Shown in pieces: positions 33,501 through 38,975 of a DNA stretch of 38,975 bases. This stretch comes from a virus: the IMG/VR virus record IMGVR_UViG_3300009790_000029, positions 1 through 38,975 of that record; one strand, 5' to 3'. The notes below the pieces were generated by a model that was not told the DNA's origin, did no database searches, and saw only the letters and a program-made list of their open reading frames with translations. Position numbers and translations under genes: made by a program. Position 1 is the first letter of the stretch. Each line of letters starts with the position of its first letter.

Positions 33501-35956
33501 TCCAACTATTGCATTCTCAAAAACAAGAGTTAGCCCAAACAAATAACGACGGCGACATGGGTGTTCCAATGAGAACATTAATGGATACCCGAAAAGCTGA
33601 AGAACTTCCTGCTGAATTCATGGAGCATGTAACATTTGACTCTAGAACAATGAGGCAAATGGCGAAGGTAATGGCAATGGAATCTCAGTATGGCCGGAAC
33701 ATGTCAAACATGAAAAAAGGATTCACTCAGTTACTTGAAGATTTACAAAACAAAAAAAGAAAATACGAAGCAATTTCAGATGAAGTTAACAGGAAGCACT
33801 CGACACTAAGCCGTGGAAAAAGAATTAAAATTATTAAAAAAGAAGTTGAAGCTGCTGGTGAAAATTACATCGTATTATCTCAAGCTGATGACAATCTTAA
33901 ATATGCACAAAATCTTGAGAGTAGTTGGTTAGCTTATTCTTCCGCTGAAGGTCATGTGTCTACAGAAAACAGGATGGCTCAAGAAGTGGCAGGCACAATG
34001 GCAGGAGCCACAGTTCAAGGTTACAGTACTTTGGTTCTCGATTTATCTGCGCCTTTAATACAAGGGCAAACTAAAATGACAGGAATTGGGGGAACAAAGT
34101 TTGCACTTGGTATATACAAGAAAGCATTCGGTGAAGTGTTGGGTAGCTTTTGGCAAATGTTTGGTAAAACTCTTGATCTGAAGGCTGACAATGCTAGGCG
34201 AAGAGCTAGAAACGGATACATCTTTGCTGACGCCCACATACGTTTGCAGGATTCTTTTAGGTCTGCGTTAAACGAGGTTAATGAAAACGATTCATTACTT
34301 GTTAAACAAGGTGACACAACAGGACAAGTATTCCTTAAAAGAACAAAGAGAATTGCCCTTAATTTTAGCAGGATTTTAAGAACACTAATCGGATCTGGTG
34401 TTGGTAAGTCTAAGAAAGGAATGGATGAAGCTGCTTTTTCAACTGTTAAACCTCAAGCCCCTTACACTTGGGGTTCAGAAATAATTCATGCGGCTGCTGT
34501 TGATAATTATGTAGAGAAGTTTGAAAGCTTATTATCAAGAGCAGTTGAGTACTTACAGAATCCAGTTAACCAACCAGACCTTAATGATCCAACATTTTCT
34601 TTTAATACAAAAGATCACGGAAAAGATTTAGGTTTTGGTAAAAGATTGTTTCTGTTCGATAGTGATCAAGATTTAAACTATTTCTTAAATGCTCTAAATG
34701 AAAAAGGGCTATCACTGGAGCAGTTGGCTAAAGAATATATTGAACGTGCTGCTTCAGATCCAGAGGCAACACTTATTACTGATAACAATTTTCACCATCT
34801 TGCTTCACTTGCTAATAAAGATATCATGTTAGCAAACAACGTAACCACTCAGTCAAAATTTTTAATCAGCGGTAAAATAGCACCTGTTTTACAAAACCTT
34901 ATAGGTTGGTCTATTCGTAGGACTGGTGATTTGTTTAGGATGTTTAGAAACCCTGATGGGTCACGGGATTTTAAACAGTTCACAAAAGCTTTAATGCGAT
35001 TCTCTTTTGTTACAGTTCCAACATCTTTAGGTTGGGCAGTACTAAGGGATTACTGGGATGAAGAGATATACGGTAAGCAGGCAAATGTTTTGAAATTTAG
35101 ACAAGCACAGGATACTGGAGATGTATTAATGACAATCCTTGATAGAACCGCAAGGGTTGGTGTTGCTGGTATTGGAGGTGACATGGCTAATTCATTTCTT
35201 AATGTTCAGACTGGTAGGGATTTTAGTTTGGATTCCCGTATATACATTGTGAATTCATTGTTCTCATTATCCGGTGCTTTAGCTACAGCAGGACAACAGG
35301 GAGGTGCTAACTATGAGACTGTATACAGAAGAATAATTCAGAGCCTTGGTGGATCTGGATTCTTGCAGAACTTTGTTACTTACAAAAACTTCTTAGAAAC
35401 AGTCAGTGGAGCTGATCTGGAAACCCAAGAAGATCGAATAGTTGCACGAATCAATATTGAAAACATTTTACGAGGTGCTGGTAGGTCGTTGAAAGGGATG
35501 GATATGAGGACAACAAGCTACAGTGGAAAGTTTTTATCCAACCCAATACGTCCACATATTAAAGATATGGTTACAGCAGCTTACGCAAATGATGCAGCCG
35601 ACTTTCAAAAGGCATATAGGCAGGCTTTGATGGCAGCAAGGGAAGAGGGTAAAGCGGATCCGGTTGACTCCATAGCTAGAAGTTTTGGGGCTTACAATCC
35701 ACTGAAGAAGGTATTTAAAACTGACCCCTCTGAGGCTGAATACGCACAGCTAATACAGAACATGGATCTAGATGCTGGAAGGACTGTGAGGGAGGGGTTG
35801 AATCTGTTTAATCGGTACGGCGATCAGATAGGAACCAAGCCATTCTTTGGAAAGGTGGAGAAAACAAAGAAGAAAAAATATGTTGATCCTTTTAACCAGA
35901 AATTACCGACATTAAACGACTATAGGCTCAACGCCCTAAACTCTAATTTACGTTGA
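27524..35956 (+). CDS. Giant internal virion / ejection protein with zinc-metallopeptidase signature, about 2,810 aa
   Basis: The ATG at 27524 shares a base with the previous stop; a TTG nine bases upstream is also in frame. In order: a short N-terminal domain (1-50); Gly/Ala-rich hydrophobic stretches around 78-105, 152-189 and 404-426 that could enter membranes; a Lys/Glu-rich coiled coil (about 620-745); and a globular part (about 755-900). A gluzincin-like site follows, with LLLHEVAHAV (His1004, Glu1005, His1008) and EERLAE (1055-1060). Then come about 1,300 residues of mostly helix, and a C-terminal part (about 2440-2810) with SLGWAVLRDYW and GGSGFLQNF segments that I recognise from giant proteins of other podovirus-like phages. 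It probably leaves the capsid with the DNA and forms or opens a channel through the envelope. Substrate of the peptidase is unknown. It takes up over a fifth of the window. Confidence 0.82.
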   Translation: MPNQLVDYYRQQHPDDDISDQRIIGGFIKEHGEKKIKQQYPDAYDQFTKQRRKNDIDRYNRFNKSDVIGEGVKAIKRSSIGMLSTATGAAGLGAGLIGWEGARDYFLTKSMGLGDAASDISLAAAEGDWEDVDGFYEGLLYGSSVFGEAAPSLVESIGVATVGGLVGSSAAPGPGTATGFVGGFFAKNAVKKLLKEEVKDQVKSSVALQMGVKKALLTDSKLKDVLLKTATTGKGPGSDMLKAQMKATGFKYGSTIATTLNSYGLSSGEIYNSLASNPNVDPDDAINIALTGGLVAALPDTFLPSYIMGKSGIVDALTGTVKGKMAKDHVKRRFNGYVARLAKSAAITIPAEGATEGFQELVNIAAEKYGDKTTDYYKDTGSWFAPMQYYEDLTEDEKGRIDRAMVVGMAAGTLGAGGAAARAAARTEADTEKSKPEVTATPAVDVLDEVYSPTEEQQAEIIGLIQRELAGDVEATNELHLSGYLANRITSKFYREERKKALEEQGFRINKKKADDKEVAVDQDYVDFLTAQIEKVKAAELTPKIKDYLLAQLNQKIKAAKKGEQPDSATSLSMAGEEVEVQSTLDEQLGLIDIEPEAEVVDENREVVGLLPESTGAEAIRNQERDARWQREDNAKEAEDLKAKKTEDEKKLAKLNERLAKAREASVKKEGVRRGAEQSLAAKWKAQQDVNRATEQAVKNLQRKEAQKEARERKAADKIAATMDADSQPKAEKKKTKAKTKKPKEVLNPSHLEDKEISSSDGRLKDSNIAIKTAGSQNWINIPIDNAKEIVEGKKFDTLGELLTFRSSKKIDGKGASKSDSKRLTALLDPDTGEVWVVKTWKDKGSVWFAGPDGSRARIDTALTTAGRIPIASILIKNDANVKDYNTYSSRNDFESSFAEQIGNAKQDERNESASDVETRQRPVQPVTSKEEAQNLSTDKKTKALFDTIVRMAVARGLNIEIFQNETAKMEGEYGVYANAYKMIRLALADAAKPSSETIRLLLHEVAHAVFANEAVAVRESIHRAIKNMSDKALQLEGFTLAVPEGVAAAEVIQEERLAETTSINLQQEGFNPTEAQKISQKFVRFFKDIYYRAAMGIQRATGLNIANDNLPLRFFQNRMRMFLAGDPDVLSYLSFMGGPKPNIQETVAGSLKVYDSSVDIDINFRNMTVGHPEVVPDNKLAATLGIRLRPSPSRRKDAPEPIVQEGEDYDSVQMSRGNIYTLKLIDDAYRKMYEAWRVSGSEAMTYEQWLASDLMGQEDPAALIAEININLAANGHEQINPEEVTSSVLDQRKQLPLAKEAAYKKITSVRAKLQKNFNDSQENLDPTKNRSLAYKINKAKEKIVAVVQKYTDADIARTILQTNMVNAVKELNDDIRQIANASRKKGELYQIIKQLEGKTPDAKALAQVEKKLLKLVRESKDGKGNFFDMLEAAAQLLQDRSDDKSRWETLTSPEIAALIESSGIEALQPLVKDRQMLAAIIAVAKKDSLIMDLLSIRRDDERGKVDSLLNEVLAKGRADESTIRNAARRLPRLERIANRLLLTLNEKQSQLAKDERQLQKQADRALFWDSVAEVVDDQMAIIENDLGIETADKNVQAFALYDGAKIPIPANENTTITELKDPKSLKEVSLKAGQASQDTVRKYYYKIKTWLIANEDKPRSATYRQMERIADELAIAGSNLLEKGVKRVVGQKIMDSFSKSLFSLDSGIARFLGSKIERFQDEWQRMESEADVLGSKWTIAEKDLMNELMKGKLFKIDDREAFRINWYQAALQFFEKRPDLLAFSKETDKIRKNAYAKYLAKLSESESIAKNPKVKELFSKYMDATANSSGWFDKQGKRLGVRLSDKQGGYLRESIGEPIFTVMRRMSGQAALVYENMRSKWSEVKSDEPFDDSRKLFDQTIWRDFVKPIVHREGRTMLGSVPRGDGIERLARRSNILSAYEAMEKEGPEVDGYYSIQKFAEILYSLEQGDPTDMDARQQFIEQTFGSFNDVFQLLHSQKQELAQTNNDGDMGVPMRTLMDTRKAEELPAEFMEHVTFDSRTMRQMAKVMAMESQYGRNMSNMKKGFTQLLEDLQNKKRKYEAISDEVNRKHSTLSRGKRIKIIKKEVEAAGENYIVLSQADDNLKYAQNLESSWLAYSSAEGHVSTENRMAQEVAGTMAGATVQGYSTLVLDLSAPLIQGQTKMTGIGGTKFALGIYKKAFGEVLGSFWQMFGKTLDLKADNARRRARNGYIFADAHIRLQDSFRSALNEVNENDSLLVKQGDTTGQVFLKRTKRIALNFSRILRTLIGSGVGKSKKGMDEAAFSTVKPQAPYTWGSEIIHAAAVDNYVEKFESLLSRAVEYLQNPVNQPDLNDPTFSFNTKDHGKDLGFGKRLFLFDSDQDLNYFLNALNEKGLSLEQLAKEYIERAASDPEATLITDNNFHHLASLANKDIMLANNVTTQSKFLISGKIAPVLQNLIGWSIRRTGDLFRMFRNPDGSRDFKQFTKALMRFSFVTVPTSLGWAVLRDYWDEEIYGKQANVLKFRQAQDTGDVLMTILDRTARVGVAGIGGDMANSFLNVQTGRDFSLDSRIYIVNSLFSLSGALATAGQQGGANYETVYRRIIQSLGGSGFLQNFVTYKNFLETVSGADLETQEDRIVARINIENILRGAGRSLKGMDMRTTSYSGKFLSNPIRPHIKDMVTAAYANDAADFQKAYRQALMAAREEGKADPVDSIARSFGAYNPLKKVFKTDPSEAEYAQLIQNMDLDAGRTVREGLNLFNRYGDQIGTKPFFGKVEKTKKKKYVDPFNQKLPTLNDYRLNALNSNLR

Positions 35957-35976
35957 CCCAGCCCGAAACGAATTTA

Positions 35977-35989
35977 ACCTTATAAAATT
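35977..35989 (+). promoter_or_regulatory. ACCTTATAAAATT motif before the 35990 gene
   Basis: This intergenic copy of the recurrent element abuts the ATG at 35990 in a 33-base gap without a Shine-Dalgarno sequence or hairpin. It is the first gap after the coupled run that begins at 23692, so it may mark a new expression unit for the fibre genes. Confidence 0.35.
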
Positions 35990-36280
35990 ATGAGTGATTT
36001 AATTAAAAAACTCCCAGCGGTACACAGCAGTGTGTACCTAGCATCAGCATCAGCCACCCCCAGTGCTGTAGCAGCAGGACAGACTGTGGTGATAACCAAT
36101 GTCTTAAATGCAAACACAACATTAGCCACACTTAAAGAGGATGATAACACAGGTGCTGTTATTATGAAAATACCAGCATCAAGTTCTGTTACATTTGATG
36201 TGCCTCATAGAGTTACTTCTGCAAAGAAAGTATTTAGTGATAAAGCAGATGTGACAATTGGCTACTACGTTGAAGGCTGA
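35990..36280 (+). CDS. Small beta-rich structural protein, 96 aa
   Basis: The sequence is Ser/Ala/Thr/Val-rich with alternating hydrophobic residues (QTVVITNVLNANTTLATL; AVIMKIPASSSVTFDVP), which points to a small beta-sandwich. It has few charges and no cysteine. Proteins of this type next to fibre genes are often minor head or tail decorations, but I do not recognise a family. It overlaps the next gene start by one base (TGATGG). Confidence 0.58.
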   Translation: MSDLIKKLPAVHSSVYLASASATPSAVAAGQTVVITNVLNANTTLATLKEDDNTGAVIMKIPASSSVTFDVPHRVTSAKKVFSDKADVTIGYYVEG

Positions 36281-36642
36281 TGGAACGTAAGTCGTCCACT
36301 CTTAAAATACGGACGACAGGTGATCTTCCCAATATTCCTGGGGATATCGCCAAGGACTACCCGTCTCTTGAAAACTGGTGGGACGATAGTGTAGCTGTCA
36401 TTGACAGGATAAGAGGAAGCTCTGGAGGTTCCACTGGAACCGTTGTTGGTTCAACCTCAAGCTCCACATCTGTTCCCAGCACCACTCACACATTGACCAA
36501 CAAACCAATGTCTGTGGTAAATCCAGTTGTTAAAATGACAGCAGAAGAAATTAAAAACACTTTAGGTATTTTAGGCGAAGCAGTCGGCACAGAAAACGAA
36601 CAACAACTTGAAAGTAAATCAATAGGCGGAGGATCATTTTAA
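36280..36642 (+). CDS. Fibre-module protein with truncated anchor-like N-terminus, 120 aa
   Basis: The first 35 residues (STLKIRTTGDLPNIPGDIAK) resemble the N-terminal motif of the next two fibre genes (LKIKSRTTGAAGAPGSL; IQIKRNTSGAPSSLDAGELA). The middle is a Ser/Thr/Gly linker (47-75), and the end is a short helix (TAEEIKNTLGILGEAV) with a GGGSF tail. It may be an adaptor for a fibre, or a shortened paralog of the fibre anchor. It lies directly between the 96-residue gene and the 421-residue fibre gene with no gap. Confidence 0.55.
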   Translation: MERKSSTLKIRTTGDLPNIPGDIAKDYPSLENWWDDSVAVIDRIRGSSGGSTGTVVGSTSSSTSVPSTTHTLTNKPMSVVNPVVKMTAEEIKNTLGILGEAVGTENEQQLESKSIGGGSF

Positions 36643-37908
36643 ATGAGTAATGTATTAAAAATTAAATCTAGAACAACTGGAGCCGCAGGCGCACCAGGAT
36701 CATTAGCTCAAGCAGAGCTGGCATTCAACGAACAGGACAACACACTTTACATAGGATACAGCGGGTCGGGCGTAACTGACGCAACTCGCGTTAAAAATGC
36801 AATTGCTGGTAAAGGTGCATTTGTAGACTTAGGTAGTACACAAACTGTAACTGGGGCTAAAACAATGAACAGCTCTAGTAACGTGTTCACTGGTAACGGT
36901 GCTGCATTAACCAACCTAACTGCATCTAACCTAACAAGCGGGGTTGTACCTAATGCTCAACTTCCTGAAGCCGACACATCAACTGCGGGTATCATTGAGA
37001 CTGCAACATCAGCCGAAATAAATGCTGGGTCTGCTACTGACAGGGCTATAACTCCTGCTGGCTTGGCGGGTTCTACCGTTGTAACAGGTAAACGGTTAGA
37101 TGAGTTAGCTGCTCCTACTTCTTCGGTTAGCATGGGTGGCCAAAAGCTGACGAATGGAGCAACACCCACTGCCTCAACTGATTTCGTAATTAAGTCGTAT
37201 GTGGACGCAGTTCAAACAGGTCTTGATGTTAAGGCATCTGTTCGGGTAGCCAGTACAGCCGCAATACAAAATTTTCCAGACCCAAGCAGCGCACCAACTA
37301 TTGATGGGGTGACGTTACAAGATCAGGATAGAGTTCTGGTCAAAAACGAATCCGGTACACTTGCGAAAAATAACGGTATTTGGGTGTGGAATAACTCTGG
37401 TTCAATTTTCAGTAGAGCCACTGATGCTGACAACTCTCCCGCTGGTGAGGTTACATCAGGTATGTTCACGTTTGTTGAAGAGGGTACTGTTAATGCCAAT
37501 TCTGGATTTGTTCTTTCAACAACTGGTTCAATCACATTAGGGACAACAAGTTTAGCATTTTCTCAATTCTCTGGAGCAGGGCAAATAACTGCTGGTAATG
37601 GTCTTCAAAAAACTGGGGATACTCTTAGTTTAGATCTGAAGTTGCAGGGTGGACTGGAAATAGATTCTGGTGAACTGAGAATAGATCTATCGGATGCTGG
37701 CATTGGTGCTAGTGGTGATCTTGCCGTGGCAAATGGTGGAACAGGGGTTTCAACATTGACCGCTGATGGAGTGTTGTATGGGAATGGAACTTCGGCAATA
37801 CAAGCCACAGCGGAAGGTGCTAACAATGCTATACTATATTCAAACAATGGTACTCCAGCTTTCACGACAGCCCCAACAGGATTAACAATAGATTGTGGAA
37901 ATTTTTAG
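36643..37908 (+). CDS. Tail fibre protein, 421 aa
   Basis: The N-terminus has the phage-fibre attachment pattern LKIKSRTTGAAGAPGSLAQAELAFNEQDNTLYIG (5-38). This is followed by a Ser/Thr/Ala-rich shaft region (62-150) and a conserved fibre block with VKSYVDAVQTGLDVKASVRVA-like sequence (183-204; here IKSYVDAVQTGLDVKASV). Then comes LQDQDRVLVKNESG...NNGIWVW (225-251), found in many fibre and baseplate-associated proteins. The C-terminal part has GNGLQKTGDTLSLDLK and LAVANGGTGVSTLTADGVLYGNGT modules. It is complete and ends CGNF. A GGAGG ribosome-binding site lies about a dozen bases before the start, inside the previous gene. It is a likely receptor-binding or fibre-shaft subunit. Confidence 0.82.
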   Translation: MSNVLKIKSRTTGAAGAPGSLAQAELAFNEQDNTLYIGYSGSGVTDATRVKNAIAGKGAFVDLGSTQTVTGAKTMNSSSNVFTGNGAALTNLTASNLTSGVVPNAQLPEADTSTAGIIETATSAEINAGSATDRAITPAGLAGSTVVTGKRLDELAAPTSSVSMGGQKLTNGATPTASTDFVIKSYVDAVQTGLDVKASVRVASTAAIQNFPDPSSAPTIDGVTLQDQDRVLVKNESGTLAKNNGIWVWNNSGSIFSRATDADNSPAGEVTSGMFTFVEEGTVNANSGFVLSTTGSITLGTTSLAFSQFSGAGQITAGNGLQKTGDTLSLDLKLQGGLEIDSGELRIDLSDAGIGASGDLAVANGGTGVSTLTADGVLYGNGTSAIQATAEGANNAILYSNNGTPAFTTAPTGLTIDCGNF

Positions 37909-37911
37909 TAC

Positions 37912-38975
37912 ATGGCTAACACAATTCAGATTAAGCGTAACACCAGCGGCGCACCTAGTAGCTTAGACGCTGGCGAGTTAGCAGTTAATCTCACAGATAA
38001 AAAGTTATGGGTCGGCAATAATGCTGGCGATGGTGTTATACATTTAAACAATCATCTTCCTCTAGCTGGCGGCATACTTAGTGGAGAACTGACATCCCGC
38101 AAAGTCGCACCTTCAGCTAACAATACATATTCTAGTGGTGGAGCTAACTATAGGTGGAGCAATGTTTATTCCGCAGCAGTAAATGTTGAAGACGATAATT
38201 CGCTGACTCAACACTTGTTACATCTGAAGGGAGGAGGTTCCAGCGGGGCTTTTGGGATGCTTGTTGAAGCAGCAAATGGAACTGACCTATTTAAAATTGA
38301 TACGCTAAGTTATAAAGTAACATTTCCAAGCGGGTATCCTGTGGGTATTGGAGTTGCAGATCCCAAAGCTAACCTTCATGTTAAAGCGTCTGGCACAAAC
38401 TGGGAGAACAGTCTTTTACTAGAAAGGTCTAGCGGCAATACGGGTTGGAATTTGTTACCCGGAAACTCTGGCAATGGTGATTTTTGGCTAGGATATAATG
38501 CCGCCACTGATAACAGTTTAACTGGCCAAGCAGCGACTGCTCATTTGGTTGTGACCACAGCGGGTAATCTAGGGCTGGGAGATTCAAGCCCGTCTGAGAA
38601 GCTTTGCGTAAATGATTCGGCCAACGACCTGCAAATGCGTATTGGATCGTTAACTGCTGGCCGAGACGCAAGGATTAGACTTCAAGGTAAGAATGCTGCA
38701 AACAGTGCAAACCGTTTTGTCGATATTGGGCTAGACGCAGAAAATGGTATACTGCAATTCTGGACACCAAAGACATCTACACCAACATCAGTTGCCGCAA
38801 CAATATCTGCTGCTGGAACATTCACTGTAAACAATAATTTAACGGTAGCTGGAAGTTGCACACTTGCTGGCTTGTCTGGAACCACTGCTACATTTAGTAG
38901 TGACCTGACAGTTCAAGGCGATACCTATGTTCACAACAATAAAAAACTCTATGTATTAGACGCAAACGGTCATAA
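37912..38975 (+). CDS. Tail fibre protein, partial (runs off the window end)
   Basis: I read an open frame from ATG 37912 to the window edge, 354 codons without a stop. It starts MANTIQIKRNTSGAPSSL and contains AGELAVNLTDKKLWVG, the same anchor pattern as the upstream fibre. Later parts include RWSNVYSAAVNVEDD, VGIGVADPKANLHVKASG and LTVQGDTYVHNNKKLYV. These resemble the region before a C-terminal intramolecular chaperone (peptidase S74-type) in other fibres; that domain is not in the window, so this is a prediction. It starts three bases after the previous stop. Confidence 0.8.
   Translation, partial: MANTIQIKRNTSGAPSSLDAGELAVNLTDKKLWVGNNAGDGVIHLNNHLPLAGGILSGELTSRKVAPSANNTYSSGGANYRWSNVYSAAVNVEDDNSLTQHLLHLKGGGSSGAFGMLVEAANGTDLFKIDTLSYKVTFPSGYPVGIGVADPKANLHVKASGTNWENSLLLERSSGNTGWNLLPGNSGNGDFWLGYNAATDNSLTGQAATAHLVVTTAGNLGLGDSSPSEKLCVNDSANDLQMRIGSLTAGRDARIRLQGKNAANSANRFVDIGLDAENGILQFWTPKTSTPTSVAATISAAGTFTVNNNLTVAGSCTLAGLSGTTATFSSDLTVQGDTYVHNNKKLYVLDANGH

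Noticed and set aside
34021-34317. Minus-strand ORFs inside the giant protein gene and other structural genes
   Set aside because: They are short, lack start signals and lie opposite strongly coding sequence with normal codon use; they are shadows.
1-38975. tRNA genes, CRISPR arrays and insertion sequences
   Set aside because: No cloverleaf-like segment, regularly spaced repeats or transposase was seen on either strand. The only gaps are short intergenic regions.

Overview
The window is a stretch of a double-stranded DNA tailed phage genome. Every supportable gene is on the + strand, gaps are short, and neighbours often overlap by ATGA or TAATG junctions. No tape-measure, sheath or tail-tube gene is visible. 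Instead there is a very large portal, a probable tail-nozzle protein and a cluster of internal virion proteins ending in a giant polypeptide of about 2,810 residues. This points to a short-tailed (podovirus-like) phage. A tyrosine recombinase suggests it can integrate. Composition is moderately AT-rich. The style of several families (giant ejection protein, 2OG-Fe(II) oxygenase, GNAT, Cys-cluster protein at 341) recalls phages of aquatic bacteria, but the host cannot be named from this sequence.

Layout. 1-4936: accessory and early-type genes: a Cys-cluster conserved phage protein, a SprT-like metalloprotease, a secreted RlpA-like double-psi barrel protein, a C5-cytosine DNA methyltransferase and several small unknowns. 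5002-9268: a tightly coupled cassette of HTH protein, coiled-coil protein, integrase, probable small terminase, HExxH mini-protein and large terminase. 9296-17313: head module of a small acidic protein, an HTH-like protein, portal, scaffold, major capsid protein, a small beta-rich decoration-like protein and a head-tail connector. The capsid and decoration genes are bounded by hairpin terminators. 17318-23678: tail and fibre module, plus an oxygenase and an acetyltransferase. 23692-35956: four internal or ejection proteins, the last giant and carrying a zinc-protease signature. 35990 to the end: small structural proteins and two tail-fibre genes, the last cut by the window edge.

How the genes work together. 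TerS, TerL and portal package DNA into a scaffold-assembled shell of the 632-residue capsid protein. The connector and nozzle form the short tail. At least four fibre-like genes supply host recognition. The 23692-35956 proteins probably sit inside the head and are ejected to carry DNA across the envelope. The methyltransferase would mark phage DNA, and the RlpA-like protein would act at the cell wall.

The most unusual signals are these. (1) The methyltransferase gene contains a 315-codon +1-frame ORF that reads as a second phage protein pattern (WPTP repeats, LNPRWVETLMGLPIGW). The conserved motifs of the two frames lie on the same bases. (2) A perfect A AAA AAC slippery heptamer lies near the end of the small gene between terL and portal; a -1 shift would add a 23-residue tail. 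(3) A recurrent ACCTTAWA motif lies just upstream of several gene starts that are not translationally coupled. (4) Near-duplicate hairpins flank the decoration-protein gene. No tRNA, rRNA, CRISPR array or insertion sequence was seen, and no gene-free stretch exceeds 300 bases; the longest, about 147 bases before the capsid gene, is described below.
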